From positions 5,890,621 to 5,954,620 of the forward strand of contig OX465117.1 in the NCBI GenBank assembly GCA_949987565.1: DNA of 64,000 nucleotides. The letters are read 5' to 3'. This DNA is from Luidia sarsii. Its lineage: Eukaryota; Echinodermata; Asteroidea; Paxillosida; Luidiidae. The notes below the pieces were generated by a model. It was given only the letters and a program-made list of their open reading frames with translations, searched no databases and was not told the origin of the DNA. This document shows positions 38,805 through 52,432 of the stretch, in pieces; the first letter of the stretch is position 1, and every line of letters begins with the position of its first letter. The translations under genes and the position numbers were made by a program.

Positions 38805-39497
38805 ACTGCTGTATGCACACACAAGCTGCCTAGCTGACAGAGGTTGGTTCTCTTTGCTTGATCATCAAATCATCATACTATGTTCGATTTAAGATTTTTC
38901 AAAGCTGATGCATAGGTGTTCTCTAGGTCTGTTAGCAGGCTAAGTTTTAGCTTTGTCAAGTGAATAATGAATGAGATATTAACGAGCAAAGTGTATTTTT
39001 CTTTGCAGTTTCTCTCCGCCGTCTGACTGTTGTGTACTGCTGTATGCACACACAAGCTGCCTAGCTGACAGAGGTTGGTTCTCTTTGCTTGATCATCAAA
39101 TCATCATACTGTGTTCGATTTCAGATTTTTCAAAGCTGATGCATAGGTGTTCTCCAGGTCTGTTTGCTGGCTAAGTTTTATCTTTGTCAAGTGATTAATG
39201 AATGAGATATTAACGAGCAAAGTGTATTTTTCTTTACAGTTGCTCTCCGCCGTCTGACTGTTGTGTACTGCTGTATGCACACACAAGCTGCCTAGCTGAC
39301 AGAGGTTGGTTCTCTTTGCTTGATCATCAAATCATCATACTATGTTCGATTTAAGATTTTTCAAAGCTGATGCATAGGTGTTCTCCAGGTCTGTTAGCAG
39401 GCTAAGTTTTAGCTTTGTCAAGTGAATAATGAATGAGATATTAACGAGCAAAGTGTATTTTTCTTTACAGTTGCTCTCCGCCGTCTGACTGTTGTGT
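38805..39497. repeat. Monomers 169-171: t16, t17, t8 linker
   Basis: Types 16,17,8 complete the 27-monomer unit begun at 33261. The same three types in the same order occur at monomers 156-158 and 183-185. At monomers 143-145 the order is 16,17 followed directly by the gatttcag form of t8, so one t8 unit is missing there. Confidence 0.88.
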
Positions 39498-42400
39498 ACT
39501 GCTGTATGCACACACAAGCTGCCTAGCTGACAGAGGTTGGTTCTCTTTGCTTGATCATCAAATCATCATACTATGTTCGATTTCAGATTTTTCAAAGCTG
39601 ATGCATAGGTGTTCTCCAGGTCTGTTAGCAGGCTAAGTTTTAGCTTTGTCAAGTGAATAATGAATGAGATATTAACGAGCAAAGTGTATTTTTCTTTACA
39701 GTTGCTCTCCGCCGTCTGACTGTTGTGTACTGCTGTATGCACACACAAGCTGTCTAGCTGACAGAGGTTGGTTATCTTTGCTAGATCATCAAATCATCAT
39801 ACTATGTTCGATTTAAGATTTTTCAAAGCTGATGCATAGGTGTTCTCCAGGTCTGTTTGCAGGCTAAGTTTTAGCTTTGTCATGAGAATAATGAATGAGA
39901 TATTAACGAGCAAAGTATATTTTTCTTTGCAGGTGCTCGCCGCCGTCTAACTGTTGTGTACTGCTGTATGCACACACAAGCTGCCTAGCTGACAGAGGTT
40001 GGTTCTCTTTGCTTGATCATCAAATCATCATACTATGCTCGATTTCAGATTTTTTAAAGCTGATGCATAGGTGTTCTCCAGGTCTGTTAGCAGGCTAAGT
40101 TTTAGCTTTGTCAAGTGATTAATGAATGAGATATTAACGAGCAAAGTGTATTTTTCTTTACAGTTGCTCTCCGCCGTCTGACTGTTGTGTACTGCTGTAT
40201 GCACACACAAGCTGCCTAGCTGACAGAGGTTGGTTCTCTTTGCTTGATCATCAAATCATCATACTATGCTCGATTTCAGATTTTTCAAAGCTGATGCATA
40301 GGTGTTCTCCAGGTCTGTTAGCAGGCTAAGTTTTAGCTTTGTCAAGTGAATAATGAATGAGATATTAACGAGCAAAGTGTATTTTTCTTTGCAGTTTCTC
40401 CCCGCCGACTGACTGTTGTGTACTGCTGTATGCACACACAAGCTGCCTACCTGACAGAGGTTGGTTATCTTTGCTAGATCATCAAATCATCATTCTATGT
40501 TCGATTTAAGATTTCTCAAAGCTGATGCATAGGTGTTCTCCAGGTCTGTTTGCAGGCTAAGTTTTAGCTTTGTCATGAGAATAATGAATGAGATATTAAC
40601 GAGCAAAGTATATTTTTCTTTGCAGGTGCTCGCCGCCGTCTAACTGTTGTGTACTGCTGTATGCACACACAAGCTGCCTAGCTGACAGAGGTTGGTTCTC
40701 TTTGCTTGATCATCAAATCATCATACTATGTTCGATTTAAGATTTTTCAAAGCTGATGCATAGGTGTTTTCCAGGTCTGTTAGCAGGCTAAGTTTTAGCT
40801 TTTTCAAGTGAATAATGATTGAGATATTAACGAGTAAAGTATATTTTTCTTTGCAGTTTCTCTCCGCGGACTGACTGTTGGGTACTGCTGTATGCACACA
40901 CAAGCTGCCTACCTGACAGAGGTTGGTTCTCTTTGCTTGATCATAAAATCATCATACTATGTTCGATTTCAGATTTTTCAAAGCTGATGCATAGGTGTTC
41001 TCCAGGTCTGTTAGCAGGCTAAGTTTTAGCTTTGTCAAGTGAATAATGAATGAGATATTAACGAGCAAAGTGTATTTTTCTTTGCAGTTTCTCTCCGCCG
41101 ACTGACTGTTGTGTACTGCTGTATGCACACACAAGCTGCCTACCTGACAGAGGTTGGTTATCTTTGCTTGATCATCAAATCATCATACTGTGTTCGATTT
41201 CAGATTTTTCAAAGCTGATGCATAGGTGTTCTCCAGGTCTGTTAGCAGGCTAAGTTTTAGCTTTGTCAAGTGAATAATGATTGAGATATTAACGAGTAAA
41301 GTATATTTTTCTTTGCAGTTTCTCTCCGCGGACTGACTGTTGGGTACTGCTGTATGCACACACAAGCTGCCTACCTGACAGAGGTTGGTTCTCTTTGCTT
41401 GATCATAAAATCATCATACTATGTTCGATTTCAGATTTTTCAAAGCTGATGCATAGGTGTTCTCCAGGTCTGTTAGCAGGCTAAGTTTTAGCTTTGTCAA
41501 GTGAATAATGAATGAGATATTAACGAGCAAAGTGTATTTTTCTTTGCAGTTTCTCTCCGCCGACTGACTGTTGTGTACTGCTGTATGCACACACAAGCTG
41601 CCTACCTGACAGAGGTTGGTTCTCTTTGCTTGATCATCAAATCATCATACTATGTTCGATTTCAGATTTTTCAAAGCTGATGCATAGGTGTTCTCCAGGT
41701 CTGTTAGCAGGCTAAGTTTTAGCTTTGTCAAGTGAATAATGAATGAGATATTAACGAGCAAAGTGTATTTTTCATTACAGTTGCTCTCCGCCGTCTGACT
41801 GTTGTGTACTGCTGTATGCACACACAAGCTGCCTAGCTGACAGAGGTTGGTTCTCTTTGCTTGATCATCAAATCATCATACTATGTTCGATTTCAGATTT
41901 TTCAAAGCTGATGCATAGGTGTTCTCCAGGTCTGTTAGCAGGCTAAGTTTTAGCTTTGTCAAGTGAATAATGAATGAGATATTAACGAGCAAAGTGTATT
42001 TTTCTTTACAGTTGCTCTCCGCCGTCTGACTGTTGTGTACTGCTGTATGCACACACAAGCTGCCTAGCTGACAGAGGTTGGTTCTCTTTGCTTGATCATC
42101 AAATCATCATACTATGTTCGATTTAAGATTTTTCAAAGCTGATGCATAGGTGTTCTCTAGGTCTGTTAGCAGGCTAAGTTTTAGCTTTGTCAAGTGAATA
42201 ATGAATGAGATATTAACGAGCAAAGTGTATTTTTCTTTGCAGTTTCTCTCCGCCGTCTGACTGTTGTGTACTGCTGTATGCACACACAAGCTGCCTAGCT
42301 GACAGAGGTTGGTTCTCTTTGCTTGATCATCAAATCATCATACTGTGTTCGATTTCAGATTTTTCAAAGCTGATGCATAGGTGTTCTCCAGGTCTGTTTG

Positions 42401-45041
42401 CTGGCTAAGTTTTATCTTTGTCAAGTGATTAATGAATGAGATATTAACGAGCAAAGTGTATTTTTCTTTACAGTTGCTCTCCGCCGTCTGACTGTTGTGT
42501 ACTGCTGTATGCACACACAAGCTGCCTAGCTGACAGAGGTTGGTTCTCTTTGCTTGATCATCAAATCATCATACTATGTTCGATTTAAGATTTTTCAAAG
42601 CTGATGCATAGGTGTTCTCCAGGTCTGTTAGCAGGCTAAGTTTTAGCTTTGTCAAGTGAATAATGAATGAGATATTAACGAGCAAAGTGTATTTTTCTTT
42701 ACAGTTGCTCTCCGCCGTCTGACTGTTGTGTACTGCTGTATGCACACACAAGCTGCCTAGCTGACAGAGGTTGGTTCTCTTTGCTTGATCATCAAATCAT
42801 CATACTATGTTCGATTTCAGATTTTTCAAAGCTGATGCATAGGTGTTCTCCAGGTCTGTTAGCAGGCTAAGTTTTAGCTTTGTCAAGTGAATAATGAATG
42901 AGATATTAACGAGCAAAGTGTATTTTTCTTTACAGTTGCTCTCCGCCGTCTGACTGTTGTGTACTGCTGTATGCACACACAAGCTGTCTAGCTGACAGAG
43001 GTTGGTTATCTTTGCTAGATCATCAAATCATCATACTATGTTCGATTTAAGATTTTTCAAAGCTGATGCATAGGTGTTCTCCAGGTCTGTTTGCAGGCTA
43101 AGTTTTAGCTTTGTCATGAGAATAATGAATGAGATATTAACGAGCAAAGTATATTTTTCTTTGCAGGTGCTCGCCGCCGTCTAACTGTTGTGTACTGCTG
43201 TATGCACACACAAGCTGCCTAGCTGACAGAGGTTGGTTCTCTTTGCTTGATCATCAAATCATCATACTATGCTCGATTTCAGATTTTTTAAAGCTGATGC
43301 ATAGGTGTTCTCCAGGTCTGTTAGCAGGCTAAGTTTTAGCTTTGTCAAGTGATTAATGAATGAGATATTAACGAGCAAAGTGTATTTTTCTTTACAGTTG
43401 CTCTCCGCCGTCTGACTGTTGTGTACTGCTGTATGCACACACAAGCTGCCTAGCTGACAGAGGTTGGTTCTCTTTGCTTGATCATCAAATCATCATACTA
43501 TGCTCGATTTCAGATTTTTCAAAGCTGATGCATAGGTGTTCTCTAGGTCTGTTAGCAGGCTAAGTTTTAGCTTTGTCAAGTGAATAATGAATGAGATATT
43601 AACGAGCAAAGTGTATTTTTCTTTGCAGTTTCTCCCCGCCGACTGACTGTTGTGTACTGCTGTATGCACACACAAGCTGCCTACCTGACAGAGGTTGGTT
43701 ATCTTTGCTAGATCATCAAATCATCATACTATGTTCGATTTAAGATTTCTCAAAGCTGATGCATAGGTGTTCTCCAGGTCTGTTTGCAGGCTAAGTTTTA
43801 GCTTTGTCATGAGAATAATGAATGAGATATTAACGAGCAAAGTATATTTTTCTTTGCAGGTGCTCGCCGCCGTCTAACTGTTGTGTACTGCTGTATGCAC
43901 ACACAAGCTGCCTAGCTGACAGAGGTTGGTTCTCTTTGCTTGATCATCAAATCATCATACTATGTTCGATTTAAGATTTTTCAAAGCTGATGCATAGGTG
44001 TTCTCCAGGTCTGTTAGCAGGCTAAGTTTTAGCTTTTTCAAGTGAATAATGATTGAGATATTAACGAGTAAAGTATATTTTTCTTTGCAGTTTCTCTCCG
44101 CGGACTGACTGTTGGGTACTGCTGTATGCACACACAAGCTGCCTACCTGACAGAGGTTGGTTCTCTTTGCTTGATCATCAAATCATCATACTATGTTCGA
44201 TTTAAGATTTTTCAAAGCTGATGCATAGGTGTTCTCCAGGTCTGTTAGCAGGCTAAGTTTTAGCTTTGTCAAGTGAATAATGAATGAGATATTAACGAGC
44301 AAAGTGTATTTTTCTTTACAGTTGCTCTCCGCCGTCTGACTGTTGTGTACTGCTGTATGCACACACAAGCTGCCTAGCTGACAGAGGTTGGTTCTCTTTG
44401 CTTGATCATCAAATCATCATACTATGTTCGATTTCAGATTTTTCAAAGCTGATGCATAGGTGTTCTCCAGGTCTGTTAGCAGGCTAAGTTTTAGCTTTGT
44501 CAAGTGAATAATGAATGAGATATTAACGAGCAAAGTGTATTTTTCTTTACAGTTGCTCTCCGCCGTCTGACTGTTGTGTACTGCTGTATGCACACACAAG
44601 CTGTCTAGCTGACAGAGGTTGGTTATCTTTGCTAGATCATCAAATCATCATACTATGTTCGATTTAAGATTTTTCAAAGCTGATGCATAGGTGTTCTCCA
44701 GGTCTGTTTGCAGGCTAAGTTTTAGCTTTGTCATGAGAATAATGAATGAGATATTAACGAGCAAAGTATATTTTTCTTTGCAGGTGCTCGCCGCCGTCTA
44801 ACTGTTGTGTACTGCTGTATGCACACACAAGCTGCCTAGCTGACAGAGGTTGGTTCTCTTTGCTTGATCATCAAATCATCATACTATGCTCGATTTCAGA
44901 TTTTTTAAAGCTGATGCATAGGTGTTCTCCAGGTCTGTTAGCAGGCTAAGTTTTAGCTTTGTCAAGTGATTAATGAATGAGATATTAACGAGCAAAGTGT
45001 ATTTTTCTTTACAGTTGCTCTCCGCCGTCTGACTGTTGTGT
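39498..45041. repeat. 24-monomer block, copy 2 (monomers 172-195)
   Basis: It matches 33261-38804 unit by unit. The only difference I noticed is in the t4 at 43425-43655, where ctccagg reads ctctagg (T at 43544). That is the same change that marks many t16 units. Confidence 0.92.
41115..41345. repeat. Chimeric monomer 179 (t7-like start, t5 end), second copy
   Basis: It has the same t7/t5 composition as monomer 152, in the same neighbourhood 5,1,15,1,18. It was duplicated along with the 24-monomer block. Confidence 0.87.
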
Positions 45042-48000
45042 ACTGCTGTATGCACACACAAGCTGCCTAGCTGACAGAGGTTGGTTCTCTTTGCTTGATC
45101 ATCAAATCATCATACTATGCTCGATTTCAGATTTTTCAAAGCTGATGCATAGGTGTTCTCCAGGTCTGTTAGCAGGCTAAGTTTTAGCTTTGTCAAGTGA
45201 ATAATGAATGAGATATTAACGAGCAAAGTGTATTTTTCTTTGCAGTTTCTCCCCGCCGACTGACTGTTGTGTACTGCTGTATGCACACACAAGCTGCCTA
45301 CCTGACAGAGGTTGGTTATCTTTGCTAGATCATCAAATCATCATACTATGTTCGATTTAAGATTTTTCAAAGCTGATGCATAGGTGTTCTCCAGGTCTGT
45401 TTGCAGGCTAAGTTTTAGCTTTGTCATGAGAATAATGAATGAGATATTAACGAGCAAAGTATATTTTTCTTTGCAGGTGCTCGCCGCCGTCTAACTGTTG
45501 TGTACTGCTGTATGCACACACAAGCTGCCTAGCTGACAGAGGTTGGTTCTCTTTGCTTGATCATCAAATCATCATACTATGTTCGATTTAAGATTTTTCA
45601 AAGCTGATGCATAGGTGTTCTCCAGGTCTGTTAGCAGGCTAAGTTTTAGCTTTTTCAAGTGAATAATGATTGAGATATTAACGAGTAAAGTATATTTTTC
45701 TTTGCAGTTTCTCTCCGCGGACTGACTGTTGGGTACTGCTGTATGCACACACAAGCTGCCTACCTGACAGAGGTTGGTTCTCTTTGCTTGATCATAAAAT
45801 CATCATACTATGTTCGATTTCAGATTTTTCAAAGCTGATGCATAGGTGTTCTCCAGGTCTGTTAGCAGGCTAAGTTTTAGCTTTGTCAAGTGAATAATGA
45901 ATGAGATATTAACGAGCAAAGTGTATTTTTCTTTGCAGTTTCTCTCCGCCGACTGACTGTTGTGTACTGCTGTATGCACACACAAGCTGCCTACCTGACA
46001 GAGGTTGGTTATCTTTGCTTGATCATCAAATCATCATACTGTGTTCGATTTCAGATTTTTCAAAGCTGATGCATAGGTGTTCTCCAGGTCTGTTAGCTGG
46101 CTAAGTTTTAGCTTTGTCAAGTGAATAATGAATGAGATATTAACGAGCAAAGTGTATTTTTCATTACAGTTGCTCTCCGCCGTCTGACTGTTGTGTACTG
46201 CTGTATGCACACACAAGCTGCCTAGCTGACAGAGGTTGGTTCTCTTTGCTTGATCATCAAATCATCATACTATGTTCGATTTCAGATTTTTCAAAGCTGA
46301 TGCATAGGTGTTCTCCAGGTCTGTTAGCAGGCTAAGTTTTAGCTTTGTCAAGTGAATAATGAATGAGATATTAACGAGCAAAGTGTATTTTTCTTTACAG
46401 TTGCTCTCCGCCGTCTGACTGTTGTGTACTGCTGTATGCACACACAAGCTGCCTAGCTGACAGAGGTTGGTTCTCTTTGCTTGATCATCAAATCATCATA
46501 CTATGTTCGATTTAAGATTTTTCAAAGCTGATGCATAGGTGTTCTCTAGGTCTGTTAGCAGGCTAAGTTTTAGCTTTGTCAAGTGAATAATGAATGAGAT
46601 ATTAACGAGCAAAGTGTATTTTTCTTTGCAGTTTCTCTCCGCCGTCTGACTGTTGTGTACTGCTGTATGCACACACAAGCTGCCTAGCTGACAGAGGTTG
46701 GTTCTCTTTGCTTGATCATCAAATCATCATACTGTGTTCGATTTCAGATTTTTCAAAGCTGATGCATAGGTGTTCTCCAGGTCTGTTTGCTGGCTAAGTT
46801 TTATCTTTGTCAAGTGATTAATGAATGAGATATTAACGAGCAAAGTGTATTTTTCTTTACAGTTGCTCTCCGCCGTCTGACTGTTGTGTACTGCTGTATG
46901 CACACACAAGCTGCCTAGCTGACAGAGGTTGGTTCTCTTTGCTTGATCATCAAATCATCATACTATGTTCGATTTAAGATTTTTCAAAGCTGATGCATAG
47001 GTGTTCTCCAGGTCTGTTAGCAGGCTAAGTTTTAGCTTTGTCAAGTGAATAATGAATGAGATATTAACGAGCAAAGTGTATTTTTCTTTACAGTTGCTCT
47101 CCGCCCTCTGACTGTTGTGTACTGCTGTATGCACACACAAGCTGTCTAGCTGACAGAGGTTGGTTCTCTTTGCTTGATCATCAAATCATCATACTTTGTT
47201 CGATTTCAGATTTTTCAAAGCTGATGCATAGGTGTTCTCCAGGTCTGTTAGCAGGCTAAGTTTTAGCTTTGTCAAGTGATTAATGAATGAGATATTAACG
47301 AGCAAAGTGTATTTTTCTTTACAGTTGCTCTCCGCCGTCTGACTGTTGTGTACTGCTGTATGCACACACAAGCTGCCTAGCTGACAGAGGTTGGTTCTCT
47401 TTGCTTGATCATCAAATCATCATACTATGCTCGATTTCAGATTTTTCAAAGCTGATGCATAGGTGTTCTCCAGGTCTGTTAGCAGGCTAAGTTTTAGCTT
47501 TGTCAAGTGAATAATGAATGAGATATTAACGAGCAAAGTGTATTTTTCTTTGCAGTTTCTCCCCGCCGACTGACTGTTGTGTACTGCTGTATGCACACAC
47601 AAGCTGCCTACCTGACAGAGGTTGGTTATCTTTGCTAGATCATCACATCATCATACTATGTTCGATTTAAGATTTTTTAAAGCTGATGCATAGGTGTTCT
47701 CCAGGTCTGTTAGCAGGCTAAGTTTTAGCTTTGTCAAGTGAATAATGAATGAGATATTAACGAGCAAAGTGTATTTTTCTTTACAGTTGCTCTCCGCCGT
47801 CTGACTGTTGTGTACTGCTGTATGCACACACAAGCTGCCTAGCTGACAGAGGTTGGTTCTCTTTGCTTGATCATCAAATCATCATACTATGTTCGATTTA
47901 AGGTTTTCAAAGCTGATGCATAGGTGTTCTCTAGGTCTGTTAGCAGGCTAAGTTTTAGCTTTGTCAAGTGAATAATGAATGAGATATTAACGAGCAAAGT

Positions 48001-49891
48001 GTATTTTTCTTTGCAGTTTCTCTCCGCCGTCTGACTGTTGTGTACTGCTGTATGCACACACAAGCTGCCTAGCTGACAGAGGTTGGTTCTCTTTGCTTGA
48101 TCATCAAATCATCATACTGTGTTCGATTTCAGATTTTTCAAAGCTGATGCATAGGTGTTCTCCAGGTCTGTTTGCTGGCTAAGTTTTATCTTTGTCAAGT
48201 GATTAATGAATGAGATATTAACGAGCAAAGTGTATTTTTCTTTACAGTTGCTCTCCGCCGTCTGACTGTTGTGTACTGCTGTATGCACACACAAGCTGCC
48301 TAGCTGACAGAGGTTGGTTCTCTTTGCTTGATCATCAAATCATCATACTATGTTCGATTTAAGATTTTTCAAAGCTGATGCATAGGTGTTCTCCAGGTCT
48401 GTTAGCAGGCTAAGTTTTAGCTTTGTCAAGTGAATAATGAATGAGATATTAACGAGCAAAGTGTATTTTTCTTTACAGTTGCTCTCCGCCGTCTGACTGT
48501 TGTGTACTGCTGTATGCACACACAAGCTGCCTAGCTGACAGAGGTTGGTTCTCTTTGCTTGATCATCAAATCATCATACTATGTTCGATTTCAGATTTTT
48601 CAAAGCTGATGCATAGGTGTTTTCCAGGTCTGTTAGCAGGCTAAGTTTTAGCTTTGTCAAGTGAATAATGAATGAGATATTAACGAGCAAAGTGTATTTT
48701 TCTTTACAGTTGCTCTCCGCCGTCTGACTGTTGTGTACTGCTGTATGCACACACAAGCTGTCCAGCTGACAGAGGTTGGTTCTCTTTGCTTGATCATCAA
48801 ATCATCATACTTTGTTCGATTTCAGATTTTTCAAAGCTGATGCATAGGTGTTCTCCAGGTCTGTTAGCAGGCTAAGTTTTAGCTTTGTCAAGTGATTAAT
48901 GAATGAGATATTTACGAGCAAAGTGTATTTTTCTTTACAGTTGCTCTCCGCCGTCTGACTGTTGTGTACTGCTGTATGCACACACAAGCTGCCTAGCTGA
49001 CAGAGGTTGGTTCTCTTTGCTTGATCATCAAATCATCATACTATGCTCGATTTCAGATTTTTCAAAGCTGATGCATAGGTGTTCTCCAGGTCTGTTAGCA
49101 GGCTAAGTTTTAGCTTTGTCAAGTGAATAATGAATGAGATATTAACGAGCAAAGTGTATTTTTCTTTGCAGTTTCTCCCCGCCGACTGACTGTTGTGTAC
49201 TGCTGTATGCACACACAAGCTGCCTACCTGACAGAGGTTGGTTATCTTTGCTAGATCATCACATCATCATACTATGTTCGATTTAAGATTTTTCAAAGCT
49301 GATGCATAGGTGTTCTCCAGGTCTGTTTGCAGGCTAAGTTTTAGCTTTGTCATGAGAATAATGAATGAGATATTAACGAGCAAAGTATATTTTTCTTTGC
49401 AGGTGCTCGCCGCCGTCTAACTGTTGTGTACTGCTGTATGCACACACAAGCTGCCTAGCTGACAGAGGTTGGTTCTCTTTGCTTGATCATCAAATCATCA
49501 TACTATGTTCGATTTAAGATTTTTCATAGCTGATGCATAGGTGTTCTCCAGGTCTGTTAGCAGGCTAAGTTTTAGCTTTGTCAAGTGAATAATGATTGAG
49601 ATATTAACGAGTAAAGTATATTTTTCTTTGCAGTTTCTCTCCGCGGACTGACTGTTGGGTACTGCTGTATGCACACACAAGCTGCCTAGCTGACAGAGGT
49701 TGGTTCTCTTTGCTTGATCATCAAATCATCATACTATGTTCGATTTCAGATTTTTTAAAACTGATGCATAGGTGTTCTCAAGGTCTGTTAGCAGGCTAAG
49801 TTTTAGCTTTGTCAAGTGAATAATGAATGAGATATTAACGAGCAAAGTGTATTTTTCATTACAGTTGCTCTCCGCCGTCTGACTGTTGTGT
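45042..49891. repeat. Monomers 196-216: transition to the right-hand domain
   Basis: Type order is 4,2,5,1,11,8,16,17,8,21,4,8,16,17,8,8,21,4,2,5b,18, 4850 bp. Here t21 (actttgttc) and the catcacatc forms appear for the first time, and the last ordinary t5 is monomer 198. The internal word 16,17,8,(8),21,4 occurs twice. One 230-bp unit (monomer 208) lies inside. Monomer 204 has a private ccgccctctg. Confidence 0.88.
47814..48043. repeat. 230-bp monomer 208 (t16 with a private 1-bp deletion)
   Basis: The usual ttaagatttttcaaag reads ttaaggttttcaaag near 47899-47913: one base shorter and one substitution. No other monomer shows it, so it is either a recent private change or a base-calling error in the T-run. 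The rest of the unit matches t16, including ctctagg. Confidence 0.88.
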
Positions 49892-52432
49892 ACTGCTGTA
49901 TGCACACACAAGCTGCCTAGCTGACAGAGGTTGGTTCTCTTTGCTTGATCATCAAATCATCATACTATGTTCGATTTAAGATTTTTCAAAGCTGATGCAT
50001 AGGTGTTCTCCAGGTCTGTTAGCAGGCTAAGTGTTAGCTTTGTCAAGTGAATAATGAATGAGATATTAACGAGCAAAGTGTATTTTTCTGTGCAGTTTCT
50101 CTCCGCCGTCTGACTGTTGTGTACTGCTGTATGCACACACAAGCTGCCTAGCTGACAGAGGTTGGTTCTCTTTGCTTGATCATCAAATCATCATACTATG
50201 TTCGATTTCAGATTTTTCAAAGCTGATGCATAGGTGTTCTCCAGGTCTGTTAGCAGGCTAAGTTTTAGCTTTGTCAAGTGAATAATGAATGAGATATTAA
50301 CGAGCAAAGTGTATTTTTCTTTACAGTTGCTCTCCGCCGTCTGACTGTTGTGTACTGCTGTATGCACACACAAGCTGTCTAGCTGACAGAGGTTGGTTCT
50401 CTTTGCTTGATCATCAAATCATCATACTTTGTTCGATTTCAGATTTTTCAAAGCTGATGCATAGGTGTTCTCCAGGTCTGTTAGCAGGCTAAGTTTTAGC
50501 TTTGTCAAGTGATTAATGAATGAGATATTAACGAGCAAAGTGTATTTTTCTTTACAGTTGCTCTCCGCCGTCTGACTGTTGTGTACTGCTGTATGCACAC
50601 ACAAGCTGCCTAGCTGACAGAGGTTGGTTCTCTTTGCTTGATCATCAAATCATCATACTATGCTCGATTTCAGATTTTTCAAAGCTGATGCATAGGTGTT
50701 CTCCAGGTCTGTTAGCAGGCTAAGTTTTAGCTTTGTCAAGTGAATAATGAATGAGATATTAACGAGCAAAGTGTATTTTTCTTTGCAGTTTCTCCCCGCC
50801 GACTGACTGTTGTGTACTGCTGTATGCACACACAAGCTGCCTACCTGACAGAGGTTGGTTATCTTTGCTAGATCATCACATCATCATACTATGTTCGATT
50901 TAAGATTTTTCAAAGCTGATGCATAGGTGTTCTCCAGGTCTGTTTGCAGGCTAAGTTTTAGCTTTGTCATGAGAATAATGAATGAGATATTAACGAGCAA
51001 AGTATATTTTTCTTTGCAGGTGCTCGCCGCCGTCTAACTGTTGTGTACTGCTGTATGCACACACAAGCTGCCTAGCTGACAGAGGTTGGTTCTCTTTGCT
51101 TGATCATCAAATCATCATACTATGTTCGATTTAAGATTTTTCATAGCTGATGCATAGGTGTTCTCCAGGTCTGTTAGCAGGCTGAGTTTTAGCTTTGTCA
51201 AGTGAATAATGATTGAGATATTAACGAGTAAAGTATATTTTTCTTTGCAGTTTCTCTCCGCGGACTGACTGTTGGGTACTGCTGTATGCAAACACAAGCT
51301 GCCTACCTGACAGAGGTTGGTTCTCTTTGCTTGATCATCAAATCATCATACTATGTTCGATTTAAGATTTTTCAAAACTGATGCATAGGTGTTCTCCAGG
51401 TCTGTTAGCAGGCTAAGTTTTAGCTTTGTCAAGTGAATAATGAATGAGATATTAACGAGCAAAGTGTATTTTTCTTTACAGTTGCTCTCCGCCGTCTGAC
51501 TGTTGTGTACTGCTGTATGCACACACAAGCTGACTAGCTGACAGAGGTTGGTTCTCTTTGCTTGATCATCAAATCATCATACTATGTTCGATTTCAGATT
51601 TTTCAAAGCTGATGCATAGGTGTTCTCCAGGTCTGTTAGCAGGCTAAGTTTTAGCTTTGTCAAGTGAATAATGAATGAGATATTAACGAGCAAAGTGTAT
51701 TTTTCTTTGCAGTTTCTCTCCGCCGTCTGACTGTTGTGTACTGCTGTATGCACACACAAGCTGCCTACCTGACAGAGGTTGGTTCTCTTTGCTTGATCAT
51801 CAAATCATCATAGTATGTTCGATTTAAGATTTTTCAAAGCTGATGCATAGGTGTTCTCCAGGTCTGTTAGCAGGCTAAGTTTTAGCTTTGTCAAGTGAAT
51901 AATGAATGAGATATTAACGAGCAAAGTGTATTTTTCTTTGCAGTTTCTCTCCGCCGACTGACTGTTGTGTACTGCTGTATGCACACACAAGCTGCCTAGC
52001 TGACAGAGGTTGGTTCTCTTTGCTTGATCATCAAATCATCATACTATGTTCGATTTAAGATTTTTCAAAGCTGATGCATAGGTGTTCTCCAGGTTTGTTA
52101 GCAGGCGAAGTTTTAGCTTTGTCAAGTGAATAATAAATGAGATATTAACGAGCAAAGTGTATTTTTCTTTACAGTTGCACTCCGTCGTCTAACTGTTGTG
52201 TACTGCTGTATGCACACACAAGCTGCCTAGCTGACAGAGGTTGGTTCTCTTTGCTTGATCATCAAATCATCATACTATGTTCGATTTCAGATTTTTCAAA
52301 GCTGATGCATAGGTGTTCTCAAGGTCTGTTAGCAGGCTAAGTTTTAGCTTTGTCAAGTGAATAATGAATGAGATATTAACGAGCAAAGTGTATTTTTCAT
52401 TACAGTTGCTCTCCGCCGTCTGACTGTTGTGT
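49892..52432. repeat. 11-monomer block, copy 1 (monomers 217-227)
   Basis: Type order is 20,8,21,4,2,5b,8,16,19,22,18, 2541 bp. It recurs at 55207-57747. Shared rare marks are aagtgttagc with ttctgtgcag (t20), gcaaacacaag after t5b, caaaactg in a t8, gctgactagc before t16 and caggcgaag in t22. Private here are ggctgagttt (t5b) and aataataaatg (t22). Confidence 0.92.

Noticed and set aside
48903..49106. A 67-codon plus-strand frame.
   Set aside because: It exists only because monomer 212 has atttac for attaac, which removes one stop. It occurs in one monomer, so it is chance.
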